From Paludibacterium denitrificans (GTDB taxonomy: Bacteria; Pseudomonadota; Gammaproteobacteria; Burkholderiales; Chromobacteriaceae): a stretch of DNA of 64,000 bases. Within the stretch, counting starts at the first letter, position 1. Every line of letters starts with the position of its first letter. Below are positions 16,279-24,920 of the stretch, piece by piece. The translations under genes were made by a program, and so were the position numbers. The notes under the pieces were generated by a model. The model was not told where the DNA came from. It searched no databases and saw only the letters and a program-made list of their open reading frames with translations. The stretch spans positions 2,542,001 to 2,606,000 of the forward strand of contig NZ_WLYX01000001.1 in assembly GCF_009707705.1 (NCBI RefSeq), read 5' to 3'.

Positions 16279-16774
16279 ATGAGCAATCACCCGGTCAACG
16301 TCCTGTTCCTGTGTACGGGCAACTCTTGCCGCTCCATCCTTGGAGAAGCCACGTTCAACCATCTGGCACCTGCTGGTTGGCAGGCGATGAGTGCGGGTAG
16401 TCAGCCCACCGGGCAAGTACATCCGCGTTCGATGGCACTGCTGAGCCGTGAAGGAATTTCGACCGAGGGTTATCACAGTAAGTCTTGGGACAATCTGCAA
16501 GCGACACCCGATATCGTGATTACTGTATGCGCCAGTGCTGCTTAGCGAAACCTGTCCGGCCTACCTTGGCCCGGTGCTGCGTACCCACTGGGGCGTGGAA
16601 GACCCTGCCCATGCCACGGGTACCGATGCAGAAATCGATGCTGCCTTCATGACGGCCTACCGTATCCTGCGCACCCGTATTGAAGCCCTGCTGGCCTTAC
16701 CGCTGGTGGAACTGCAGCAGGATCGCGCTCGCTTCAAAGCCGAACTGGATCGCATCGGCACCCTGCTGCCTTAA
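16279..16774 (+). CDS. arsC: arsenate reductase, thioredoxin-coupled type
   Basis: Reduces arsenate to arsenite. 164 residues after removing one base at 16540-16546 (GCTTAGC for GCCGGC). LMW-phosphatase P-loop LFLCTGNSCRS with Cys12 and Arg18; VTVCASAAGETCP carries the second resolving Cys region, and the C-terminal half (HWGVEDPAHATG...AYRILRTRIEALL) is standard. One of two arsC copies here. It lies between arsI and the phosphatase gene, within a tightly packed operon. Confidence 0.88.
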
Positions 16775-16785
16775 GGATGACACCC

Positions 16786-17229
16786 ATGAGCGAAAACAAA
16801 AGCTATCACCAACTGATTGCCGACCATGTCTTCCTCGGTGGCGCGAGCGATGTCGCGGCCATGGTAGAGCAGGACGGTGTGCAAGTGATTGTGGATCTGC
16901 GCGAAGAATCCACCGGCTGCGCCGCGGCGGTGCCGGATGTTACCCGGACCAAGATTCCCTTGGGGGATGATGTGACGCAGGATCAGGTCGCCCTGTTCAA
17001 GGCCGCCATCGATGCGGTGGTCACCGCCTATCGTGCCGGTCAGAAGGTGGGCTTCCACTGTGGTGGTGGCAAAGGCCGCACCGGCACCGTCGCCGTTGGG
17101 GTGCTGTTGGAATTGGGGCTGTGTCAGACCCTCGAGGCAGCCGAGGCCAAGGCCAAGGCGATTCGCCCAATCATCAGTATGAAACCTGCGCAGCGAGCGG
17201 CATTGCAGCAGCTGTACCCGCAAGCCTGA
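16786..17229 (+). CDS. dual-specificity-type phosphatase in the ars operon
   Basis: 147 residues from the ATG at 16786, 7 bases after AAGGA. The active-site loop HCGGGKGRTG has Cys92 and Arg98, and VIVDLREE with its Asp/Arg is the front of a DSP fold. The family removes phosphate from proteins or small molecules. Its place between arsC and arsD suggests a linked role, such as handling arsenate esters as phosphate mimics, but that is inference. Intact, stop 33 bases before arsD. Confidence 0.75.
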   Translation: MSENKSYHQLIADHVFLGGASDVAAMVEQDGVQVIVDLREESTGCAAAVPDVTRTKIPLGDDVTQDQVALFKAAIDAVVTAYRAGQKVGFHCGGGKGRTGTVAVGVLLELGLCQTLEAAEAKAKAIRPIISMKPAQRAALQQLYPQA

Positions 17230-17262
17230 TCGGCTTGCCAGTGAAAGAGAGAAAGGATTGCA

Positions 17263-17621
17263 ATGAAAATCATCCAGATTTTTGATCCGGCACTGTGCTG
17301 CAGCACGGGCGTATGTGGTGTGAACGTCGACCGGGCACTGGTGAATTTCTCTGCCGATGTCGACTGGGCCAAGCAGAATGGTGCACAGATCGAGCGTTTT
17401 AATCTGGCACAGCAACCCCGGCCTTTGCCAACAATGCCACGGTCAAGGGCTTTCTGGAACGCACGGGGCAGGAGGGGCTACCACTGGTCTTGGTCAATGG
17501 TGAAGTCGCTATGGCTGGCCGTTACCCTAACCGTAAGGAATTGGCACGCTGGGCTGGCATCATTGAGATCAACGCGACGCAATCAACCGGTAGTTGCTGC
17601 TCCGGCAGCCGCTGCTGCTAA
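17263..17621 (+). CDS. arsD: arsenite metallochaperone/regulator ArsD
   Basis: 119 residues after restoring one T near 17418 (CCCCGGCC for CCCCTGGCC). Opens MKIIQIFDPALCCSTGVCG, where Cys12-Cys13 and Cys18 are the known As(III) ligands. Later LVLVNGEVAMAGRYPNRKELARWAGI is standard, and the C-terminus ends in a double Cys pair, GSCCSGSRCC. ArsD normally hands arsenite to the ArsA ATPase. No arsA lies in this window, so here it may act as a chaperone for Acr3 or as a second repressor. Confidence 0.88.
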
Positions 17622-17687
17622 GTGGGGAGCCGATTGGTGTCGAACGGCTGTTACAACTGACCCATCTGGTTAACAAGGAAAACTGAC

Positions 17688-18183
17688 ATGAGCGACAAGA
17701 TTTACAATGTCCTGTTCATCTGCTCGGGCAATTCAGCGCGCAGCATCATGGCCGAAGTCATCATGAACCACCGGGCCGAGAGCGCTTCCATGCCTACAGT
17801 GCTTAAGCAGTCACCCCCGTGGTGAAATCCATCCCATGACACGGGAAATCCTATCTGAACAACGTTACAGTCTGGGCGATCTGCGCAGCAAAAGTTGGGA
17901 CGAGTTTGCCCAACCGGATGCGCCTCAGATGGATTTCATCTTCACCGTCTGTGACAACGCAGCGGGGGAAGCTTGTCCCGCCCGGCCGGGGCAACCGATC
18001 ACGGCACACTGGGGATTTGCCGATCCGGCCGCGGTCCGTGGAAGCCATGACAAACAGCACAAGGCATTCATGACAGCGCAGATGCAGATCGCCAATCGTA
18101 TTCGTCTATTTCTAAGCCTACCCATCGACAAGATCGATCGTATGTCACTGCAGACCCAGTTGCGTGCGCTTGGGAAACAATAA
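17688..18183 (+). CDS. arsC: second arsenate reductase
   Basis: 164 residues after two repairs: CCTGG restored near 17772 (HLGRERFH) and two bases removed at 17801-17808 (GCTTAAGC for GCCGGC, giving AYSAGSHP). P-loop LFICSGNSARS with Cys12 and Arg18, then LRSKSWDEF and FTVCDNAAGEACP. It is more typical of the stand-alone arsC beside acr3 than the first copy. The two copies differ clearly, so they are not a recent duplication. Followed 26 bases later by acr3. Confidence 0.88.
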
Positions 18184-18209
18184 ATAAGAAATTTGATGCT
18201 GAGGAGGTA

Positions 18210-19280
18210 ATGTTGTCTGCACAATGTGAAGTAACGACCAAGAAAGCCACTGGCACCCCCATGAGCGTGTTTGAGCGCTATCTCACCTTGTGGGTGTTTG
18301 CCTGCATCGTCATCGGTATCGGTTTGGGACAGTTGCTGCCTGACGTGTTTCAGGCCATCGGCAAGATGGAAGTCGCCCGGGTTAACCTGCCGGTAGGTCT
18401 GCTGATCTGGGTAATGATCATCCCGATGCTGGTGAAGGTGGATTTTGGTGCCTTGCACGAGGTACGCCAGCATGTACGCGGCATTGGCGTCACCCTGTTT
18501 GTGAATTGGGTAGTCAAGCCGTTCTCCATGGCTTTCCGGGCTGGCTGTTCATTCGTCACCTGTTTGCCCCGATGCTGTGCTTATGATCAGTTGGATAGCT
18601 ACATTGCCGGGCTGATCCTGTTGGCGGCGGCTCCGTGCACTGCGATGGTGTTCGTGTGGAGTCGGCTGACCAATGGAGATCCCTTGTTTACCCTGTCGCA
18701 AGTGGCGCTGAACGACAGCATCATGGTGGTGGCCTTTGCCCCACTGGTGGGGTTCCTGCTGGGCATTTCTGCCATCACCGTTCCATGGGACACCTTGTTG
18801 GTCTCTGTGGGACTCTACATCGTGATTCCAGTGATCCTGTCCCAACTATGGCGCAAGGGGCTGCTGTCCAAAGGGCAGGCCGCATTCGATGCGGCTATGG
18901 CCAAGATTGGTCCGTGGTCGATTACCGCCTTGCTGGCAACGCTGGTGCTGTTGTTTGCCTTCCGTGGCGAGGCCATACTTAAGCAGCCACTGGTCATTGC
19001 CTTGCTGGCCGTACCTATCCTGATCCAAGTGTTCTTCAACTCGGCTCTCGCTTACTGGCTTAACCGGGTGGTGGGAGAGAAGCACAATGTGGCTTGCCCG
19101 TCAGCATTGATCGGGGCATCTAACTTCTTCGAGTTGGCCGTCGCGGCGGCGATCAGTCTGTTCGGATTTCACTCCGGGGCAGCGCTAGCCACTGTGGTCG
19201 GGGTACTGATCGAAGTACCGGTAATGCTACTGGTGGTCCGGGTCGTCAATGCCTCCCAATCGTGGTACGAGGCCAAATAA
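18210..19280 (+). CDS. acr3: arsenite efflux pump Acr3
   Basis: Ten-helix BART-type exporter of arsenite. GAGGAGG stands just before the ATG at 18210. 356 residues. ILLAAAPCTAMVFVWS holds the essential Cys, followed by FTLSQVALNDSIMVV. Residues about 110-129 are out of frame between a one-base loss near 18535 (CCGGG for CCTGGG) and a one-base gain near 18580 (GCCGGC class). Read correctly the stretch becomes MAFLGWLFIRHLFAPML. So the protein is whole despite the odd local sequence. Export partner of the two ArsC enzymes. Confidence 0.9.
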   Translation: MLSAQCEVTTKKATGTPMSVFERYLTLWVFACIVIGIGLGQLLPDVFQAIGKMEVARVNLPVGLLIWVMIIPMLVKVDFGALHEVRQHVRGIGVTLFVNWVVKPFSMAFRAGCSFVTCLPRCCAYDQLDSYIAGLILLAAAPCTAMVFVWSRLTNGDPLFTLSQVALNDSIMVVAFAPLVGFLLGISAITVPWDTLLVSVGLYIVIPVILSQLWRKGLLSKGQAAFDAAMAKIGPWSITALLATLVLLFAFRGEAILKQPLVIALLAVPILIQVFFNSALAYWLNRVVGEKHNVACPSALIGASNFFELAVAAAISLFGFHSGAALATVVGVLIEVPVMLLVVRVVNASQSWYEAK

Positions 19281-19282
19281 TC

Positions 19283-19840
19283 ATGACGGGGAGTACCGGA
19301 ACCGAATTCGAGTGTGTCTTGCGAGCATGGGTTGCACACGAAAGTGAGTTACTTGCCTTTCTGGCTCACCGTACAGGCAATATTCATACAGCGGAAGACC
19401 TCCTGCAGGAGGTCTTCCTGAAGTCTATGCGTCAAGGTCAAGCCTTCTGCGCCCTAGATAACCCTCGTGCCTGGCTATTCCACGTCGCTCGAAATGCTTT
19501 GATCGACGTCGCTCGAACGACCAAAGCATGTGAAGCATTACCAGAGGAATTAGCCGACATAACGGTCGACGAGCGGGTACCCGTTGATGCACTTGATACT
19601 TGCATCGCGCGTAATCTTCCCATCCTGTCGGCAGAAGACCGCCACATCATTGAAACCTGTGATCTACAAGGCCAAACAGTGCGTGCCTATGCTGAAGCTA
19701 ATAGCTTAACCCTTGCAGCGGCCAAGTCACGTCTCCTCCGGGCAAGGAAACGCTTGAGAGATGCGCTGGTCTTGAACTGCCGTGTTCGTTTCGATGAGGC
19801 AGGTCAGGTGTGTTGCCACGCCTCTCACCCTATTGCCTGA
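19283..19840 (+). CDS. ECF-type sigma factor (SigZ-like)
   Basis: 185 residues from the ATG at 19283, 2 bases after the acr3 stop. Region 2 reads SELLAFLAHRTGNIHTAEDLLQEVFLKSM and PRAWLFHVARNALIDVAR; region 4 reads RHIIETCDLQGQTVRAYAEANSLTLAAAKSRLLRARKRLRDAL. The C-terminus has a CC pair (GQVCCHAS), as in SigZ-like proteins. No anti-sigma gene is adjacent. It probably directs transcription of the arsP-trx-rhodanese genes that follow after an 86-base gap, or of distant targets. Confidence 0.82.
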   Translation: MTGSTGTEFECVLRAWVAHESELLAFLAHRTGNIHTAEDLLQEVFLKSMRQGQAFCALDNPRAWLFHVARNALIDVARTTKACEALPEELADITVDERVPVDALDTCIARNLPILSAEDRHIIETCDLQGQTVRAYAEANSLTLAAAKSRLLRARKRLRDALVLNCRVRFDEAGQVCCHASHPIA

Positions 19841-19926
19841 ATCCTTTTTGCGGTTCATTCGTCTCCATTGTTGACAGTCCGGCACAATAGCAAGCCTGCC
19901 GGGCAAGCAACATTGGAGATTGAAAC

Positions 19927-20965
19927 ATGACTACCTTCGCCATACATTGGCCGCAACGCAATCCTCGAGCGTTTCTGCTAATGGCTGCTCTGCTGTGGTG
20001 GGGCCTATACCAAACACTGATCCCACTTTCTGAAGGATTGGTTGCCATCCTGCCGGTAGCTCGCGATAGCCATGTGGGCGGGGCGTTGCAGTTCTTTTTC
20101 TATGACACACCAAAGGTGCTGCTGCTCCTGACCGGCATCGTGTTTGTCATGGGAATGATAAACAGCTATTTCACCCCAGAACGCACCCGTTCCCTACTGG
20201 CCGGACGCACGGAAGGGGTAGCCAATGTAATGGCTGCCGCTCTAGGAATCGTTACGCCTTTTTGTTCCTGCTCGGCTGTGCCACTGTTCATCGGCTTTGT
20301 CCAAGCCGGTGTTCCCTTGGGCGTCACCTTTTCTTTCCTGATTTCGGCGCCAATGGTCAATGAAGTCGCGTTAACACTGCTCTTCGGTATGTTCGGCTGG
20401 AAGGTCGCACTGCTTTATTTGGGATTGGGGTTGTCGGTAGCCATCGTCGCGGGCTGGATCATTGGTCGGCTAAATATGGAAGCCTATCTGGAGGACTGGG
20501 TTCGCAACATGCCTCGTGTTAGCGCCGAGATTGAAGCTGGAGGCATAAGTTTAAGCGAGCGAATTGAAGCGGGTTTTCAGAGTGTCCGAGAAATTGTGGG
20601 CAAAGTTTGGCCCTACATTCTGGCAGGCATTGCCATCGGCGCAGGCATTCACGGCTACGTACCAGAGGACTTCATGGCCGCTATCATGGGTAAGGACGCT
20701 TGGTGGGCCGTGCCACTCGCAGTCGTGATCGGGGTGCCCATGTATACCAACGCCGTTAAGCGTGATTCCCATTGTGCAGGCTCTACTCGCCAAAGGGGCG
20801 GCGCTGGGCACGGTGCTTGCCTTCATGATGAGCGTGATTGCCTTGTCTCTCCCGGAAATGGTCATTCTGCGCAAGGTACTCAAGATCAGGCTGATAGCCA
20901 CCTTTACCGGCGTAGTGGCGACAGGCATTTTGATCGTGGGTTATGTATTCAACTGGGTTTTATAA
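19927..20965 (+). CDS. arsP: ArsP/PrmA-type permease
   Basis: 345 residues after removing one base near 20755 (GTTAAGC for GCCGGC, restoring NAAGVIPIVQALL). About nine membrane helices in two similar halves. Each half has the family signature, here TPFCSCSAVPLFIGF with a Cys pair and GVPMYTNAAG in the second. ArsP exports trivalent organoarsenicals, and other members move different metals. With ArsI in the same island, an organoarsenic role is plausible. A thioredoxin-like gene follows after 10 bases. Confidence 0.82.
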
Positions 20966-20975
20966 GGAGACTAAC

Positions 20976-21212
20976 ATGAAAGAGATCAAGGTTCTTGGCA
21001 CCGGTTGTGCCAACTGCAAGAGCACTATCGCCCTCATTGAGCAAGCCGCTCAGGCTAAGGGCCTTGCGGTATCGCTGGAGAAGGTCGAGGACATCAAGGA
21101 CATTATGAGCTATGGCGTGATGAGTACCCCAGCTGTAGTGATTGACGGTAAGGTTGTACATGCTGGAGGCATTCCTGCGCGCGACAAGATTGACCAATGG
21201 CTGAGTCAATAA
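20976..21212 (+). CDS. small thioredoxin-fold protein (TM0996/MTH895 type)
   Basis: 78 residues behind AAGGAG. VLGTGCANCKST has the redox pair Cys11-xx-Cys14, and VMSTPAVVIDGKVVHAGGIP has the cis-Pro of the fold. These proteins are routinely linked to ArsP/PrmA-type permeases and may pass metalloids or reduce a partner. Intact and tightly placed between arsP and the rhodanese. Confidence 0.85.
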   Translation: MKEIKVLGTGCANCKSTIALIEQAAQAKGLAVSLEKVEDIKDIMSYGVMSTPAVVIDGKVVHAGGIPARDKIDQWLSQ

Positions 21213-21226
21213 GCAGAGTCCTGAGT

Positions 21227-21646
21227 ATGAACACCGATCAGAAGACACTACGGGACGCGCGCCAGTACTGCCCAACTCTTATTCAACGCAAACTTGAACA
21301 AGAAAATGCAATGCTGGTGGATGTGCGCGAGGAGGATGAAGTCGCTCAGCTGGTTTTCGATGTACCGAATGTGATCTATCTTCCAATGAGCGAGTTCGAA
21401 CAGCGCTTTGCCGAACTCCCCAAGGACAGGGAACTGATTCTGTCGTGCTCAGTTGGAGAACGTAGCCTGAAAGCAACTTACTTTTTGATGTATCACGGCT
21501 ATGAGAAAGTCGCCAACATGGAGGATGGCCTGAAAAAGTGGATACGTAAAGGCTTCCCGGTCCGGGGTGACATTGCATCGATCACATCAGCGCGTGCGTG
21601 CTGCTCCCCCATAACTAGTCCAAGCACCAGCGGCAGTTGCTGCTGA
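21227..21646 (+). CDS. rhodanese-like protein with Cys-pair tail
   Basis: 139 residues. Single rhodanese domain with MLVDVREEDEVA and the active loop LSCSVGERS (Cys74), followed by a 20-residue tail ARACCSPI...SGSCC. Rhodaneses move sulfane sulfur; thiolated arsenic species or Cys persulfide could be substrates here, by inference. The tail repeats the GSCC ending seen in the VOC protein of the same operon. The start at 21227 has a weak AGAGTCCTGAGT leader. Confidence 0.8.
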   Translation: MNTDQKTLRDARQYCPTLIQRKLEQENAMLVDVREEDEVAQLVFDVPNVIYLPMSEFEQRFAELPKDRELILSCSVGERSLKATYFLMYHGYEKVANMEDGLKKWIRKGFPVRGDIASITSARACCSPITSPSTSGSCC

Positions 21647-21663
21647 ATGAAATCGGAGGACCC

Positions 21664-22087
21664 ATGGACGACAAACCCAAAATGACCTTCCGTGTACAGG
21701 CTCGCCGTATTGACGCACATGGCAGCCTGGCCCACTGCAAAGCGGCTGACATTACCCTAGATACCAATCTGGCCGGACGCATTGATGCCTTCAACCCTGC
21801 CGAGCTCCTCATGGCCGCATTGGCCGCCTGCATGATCAAGGGTATCGAACGGGTGATACCGATCCTTAACTTTGAGCTGCGCGGCGTGGAAGTACGCCTG
21901 CACGGAGTGCGCCGAGGATGTGCCGCCGAAGATGGAATCCATTGACTATGAAATTCTGGTGGACACTGATGAAAGTGAGCATCGTCTCGACCTGCTGCAC
22001 GACAACGTGAAGAAATATGGCACGGTCTACAACACGGTGGCACCCGGTACTCAACTGAGCGGTGTACTGAAACGTGCGGGCACATAG
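21664..22087 (+). CDS. OsmC-like protein, one extra base
   Basis: 140 residues after removing one C near 21913. KMTFRVQARRIDAHGSLAHC and the OsmC pattern NPAELLMAALAACMIKGIE with the catalytic Cys, then VRLHGVREDVPPKMESIDYE. OsmC-type enzymes reduce peroxides with two Cys; only the first is obvious here. GGAGG stands before the ATG. Last intact gene of the island's redox cluster. Confidence 0.8.
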
Positions 22088-22230
22088 CCAACGAGAAACA
22101 CTCGATGCCCAATCCACAATTTACCAAGCCTTGGCACAGTGTCCCACGGGGAAGCACCCATTGGGGGCCTAGCATCGTTCATCGCTAATTCACCGCATAG
22201 GGATGGCAGGATCACCTTCCAAATTCTTGG

Positions 22231-22380
22231 ATGCGCGGCGGACACAAGGCAGGCGTACTTATCGGTCTGCGCGACATTTATATGGCTGGCCCACCTGCCA
22301 TGCTCCGAGGAATTACACGCGTCCTGAATCAACAGGACGTGAATCCGGAACGCTTGCATGTGGACTCGTTCGGTATTTGA
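22231..22380 (+). pseudogene. remnant of a ferredoxin/flavin reductase C-terminus
   Basis: 49 codons reading RDIYMAGPPAMLRGITRVLN then PERLHVDSFGI and a stop. That is the end of an NAD(P)H-dependent ferredoxin-reductase-type protein (the AGPPAML nucleotide loop and the terminal HVDSFG). No N-terminal half is present upstream, where the sequence is degraded. It is a true remnant rather than a single-base error. The sequence 22088-22230 holds nothing else I can support. Confidence 0.6.
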
Positions 22381-22401
22381 ACATTTCTAAGGAGCAGTGA
22401 C

Positions 22402-23586
22402 ATGGGTCAAAAAGAAATTGTTATTTGCAATCCAGTGCGCACAGCCATCGGCACTTACGGTGGCAGCCTCAAAGACATCCCTGCACCTGATTTAGGGGCG
22501 GTCGTTGTTCGAGAAGTCCTAAAGCGTTCCGGCTTACAGGCTGACAAGGTTCAGACGTTGGTTATGGGTAACGTGATTCAGGCCGGAGTCAAGATGAATC
22601 CTGCGCGCCGGGCGGGTATTGCCGCGGGTTTGCCTGTCGAGGTACCAGCCCTGACGGTCAACCGTGTCTGCGGCTCCGGGGCTCAGGGCATTGTGAGCGC
22701 TGCTCTGGAAATCTGGTCAGGCATGGTGGATTGTGCAATGGCAGGCGGTATGGAAAACATGGACCGTGCCCCTTATCTGCTACCACAGGCTCGCTGGGGT
22801 GCTCGGATGGGTGATGTCACAATGTTCGATAGTATGCTGTACGACGGTCTCAACGATGCCTTCAGCGGCAAGCATTCTGGCTGGCACACCGAAGATTTGG
22901 TCACGCAAAAGAATATCTCGCGCGAAGATCAGGACCGCTGGGCGCTACGTTCGCAGCAACGCTTTGCCGCAGCGCAGGCGGCTGGCCAGTTTGAAGCAGA
23001 AATCGTAGCGGTAGAAGTGCCGGGGCGCAAAGGACCCACCGTATTCAACAAAGATGAGCACAACCGCCCCGAGACCACTACCGAGTCGCTCGCCAAGCTC
23101 AAGCCTGCGTTCCGCAAGGACGGTACCATTACGGCGGGCAGTGCACCGTGGCTGAATTCTGGCGCAGCGGCAATGATCGTTGCCGACCGGGAATGGGCCG
23201 AGAAGAATGGACTCCATCCCTTGGCAAGACTCGTTTCGTATGGCGTGGGAGCGGTGGAGCCCGGTATGTTCGGCTTGGGGCCGGTGCCTGCCGTCCGCCA
23301 AGCACTGGCACGGGCGCAGTGGTCGCTTGCCGATGTTGATCGCGTTGAGATCAATGAAGCCTTCGCCGCGATCACACTGGCCTGTTTACGTGAACTCGGG
23401 TTTGCCGAGGACATTGTCAATGTCGAGGGGGGCGCCATTGCACATGGGCACCCCATCGGTGCCACTGGCGCGGTACTCACAACGCGTTTGATGCATTCCA
23501 TGCAGCGCGATGGCTGCAAACGTGGCATTGTCACGCTCTGCATTGGCGGTGGTCAAGGCATCGCGCTGGCGCTGGAAATGTTGTGA
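22402..23586 (+). CDS. acetyl-CoA acetyltransferase (thiolase)
   Basis: 394 residues, intact. VNRVCGSGAQGIV holds the acyl-accepting Cys90; NVEGGAIAHGHPIGATGA has the catalytic His, and TLCIGGGQGIALALEML the second Cys. The family condenses or cleaves acetoacetyl-CoA in fatty-acid, PHB or ketone metabolism. AAGGAGCAGTGAC precedes the ATG. The link with the arsenic genes is not obvious. It is followed within 8 bases by a DUF2789 gene. Confidence 0.9.
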   Translation: MGQKEIVICNPVRTAIGTYGGSLKDIPAPDLGAVVVREVLKRSGLQADKVQTLVMGNVIQAGVKMNPARRAGIAAGLPVEVPALTVNRVCGSGAQGIVSAALEIWSGMVDCAMAGGMENMDRAPYLLPQARWGARMGDVTMFDSMLYDGLNDAFSGKHSGWHTEDLVTQKNISREDQDRWALRSQQRFAAAQAAGQFEAEIVAVEVPGRKGPTVFNKDEHNRPETTTESLAKLKPAFRKDGTITAGSAPWLNSGAAAMIVADREWAEKNGLHPLARLVSYGVGAVEPGMFGLGPVPAVRQALARAQWSLADVDRVEINEAFAAITLACLRELGFAEDIVNVEGGAIAHGHPIGATGAVLTTRLMHSMQRDGCKRGIVTLCIGGGQGIALALEML

Positions 23587-23594
23587 GGATAAGC

Positions 23595-23825
23595 ATGGAC
23601 CAACTCGTACATCGTTTTCATGATTTATTTGCTCAACTGGGGCTGCCCAATGATGCAGCGGGCATTGCACAGTTTTTGAGTACACATCGCCCTCTATCAG
23701 CCGATACAGCCCTCATCAACGCGCCATTTTGGACTGAGGCACAGCGCGAATTCCTGAGAGACGAACTGGCTGAGGATGCGGATTGGTCCGGAACCATCGA
23801 TGCACTGGATGCCACGTTGCGATGA
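23595..23825 (+). CDS. DUF2789-type small protein
   Basis: 76 residues from the ATG at 23595 (MDQLVHRFHDLFAQLGLPND). The pattern LFxQLGLPxD, LSTHRPLSAD, INAPFWTEAQREFLRDEL and a final ALDATLR matches DUF2789. Function unknown. It overlaps the next gene at ATGA, so it is translated together with the CDF exporter. Confidence 0.8.
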   Translation: MDQLVHRFHDLFAQLGLPNDAAGIAQFLSTHRPLSADTALINAPFWTEAQREFLRDELAEDADWSGTIDALDATLR

Positions 23826-24745
23826 GTCATGACAATGATCACGCACCAGCCAGTTTCGGTCGAGCCTTTGCCATTGGCATTGGCTTGAATCTGGTCTTTG
23901 TGGCAATCGAAACCTTCTATGGCTGGAAGATCAACTCATTGGCCTTGCTGGCCGATGCCGGGCACAACCTCAGCGATGTTGCTGGATTGGTGCTGGCTTG
24001 GGGTGGTGCATTGGCTGGCAAGTTGCGACCCAACCCACGCCACACGTATGGCTGGAAGCGTGGAAGCATTCTGGCGGCATTTGCCAATGCTTTGCTGTTG
24101 CTCGTGGCCATGGGGGCACTTGGCTGGGAGGCAGTGAGACGCTTGCTATCACCGGAACTGCTGATAGGAAATGAAGGTGTGATGATCATGGAGGTAGCAG
24201 GTATAGGGATCGTCATCAACACGGCAACGGCCTTGCTGTTTATGCACGGGCGCAACGCCGACCTGAACATCCGTGGGGCATTCCTGCACATGATGGCCGA
24301 TGCACTCGTATCGGCTGGCGTGGTTGTCGCTGGTGCGCTCACCCTCTGGAAAGGCTGGAACTGGCTGGACCCCATTGTCAGCCTGCTGATCGCAGCCGTG
24401 ATCATCTGGGGGACATGGAGCCTATTCCGACAGTCTTTACATCTTCTGTTCGACGGCGTACCAGAAGGAATTGATCCGCAAGCTGTGCATGACTATCTTG
24501 CTGGCCGACCAGGCGTGCAGTCGGTACACGACCTACACATCTGGGCGCTCGACACCGCACAAGCCGCGATGACGGCGCACTTGGTGATGCCAACGGGACA
24601 GGCGGACGATGCGTTCCTGAAGGACATAGCCGACTCTTTGCAAGAGCGCTTCGAGATCACCCATTCTACGATTCAGATCATGCGACAGCCGTTCACGATA
24701 GCTTGTCGCTCATGGGGGGGCGCCGCACTAATGCTGCTGCCGTAG
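23822..24745 (+). CDS. cation diffusion facilitator (CzcD/ZitB type)
   Basis: 307 residues from the ATG at 23822 (MSHDNDHAPAS). Six membrane helices with the two HxxxD metal sites of the family, LLADAGHNLSD and FLHMMADALVS, and a C-terminal cytoplasmic metal domain with SVHDLHIWALD and HSTIQI. It exports Zn, Co or Cd in exchange for protons. The intact sites argue for a working pump. The gene closes the acquired metal-resistance stretch. Confidence 0.9.
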   Translation: MSHDNDHAPASFGRAFAIGIGLNLVFVAIETFYGWKINSLALLADAGHNLSDVAGLVLAWGGALAGKLRPNPRHTYGWKRGSILAAFANALLLLVAMGALGWEAVRRLLSPELLIGNEGVMIMEVAGIGIVINTATALLFMHGRNADLNIRGAFLHMMADALVSAGVVVAGALTLWKGWNWLDPIVSLLIAAVIIWGTWSLFRQSLHLLFDGVPEGIDPQAVHDYLAGRPGVQSVHDLHIWALDTAQAAMTAHLVMPTGQADDAFLKDIADSLQERFEITHSTIQIMRQPFTIACRSWGGAALMLLP

Positions 24746-24920
24746 TCAAGTCATCTATGATGTCTATCATCGCGGCATCATCCGATGTCCCCCCAGAGCT
24801 TTTTTGATCAATTTTTTTACTCGACGGAGAGCTGTGCTTGTCCATTCAGGTAAGCCAACTTGCCCGAAGTGCCTGAAAAGTCCACTCACACAAAATTGTG
24901 TTTCCGACGTCCCCCCGCTT

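Noticed and set aside
24746-24920. Intact IS3 right end in the T/C-rich spacer
   Set aside because: Repeated CCCCCC words occur, but no inverted repeat partner is left because the other end was lost, so the boundary cannot be supported.
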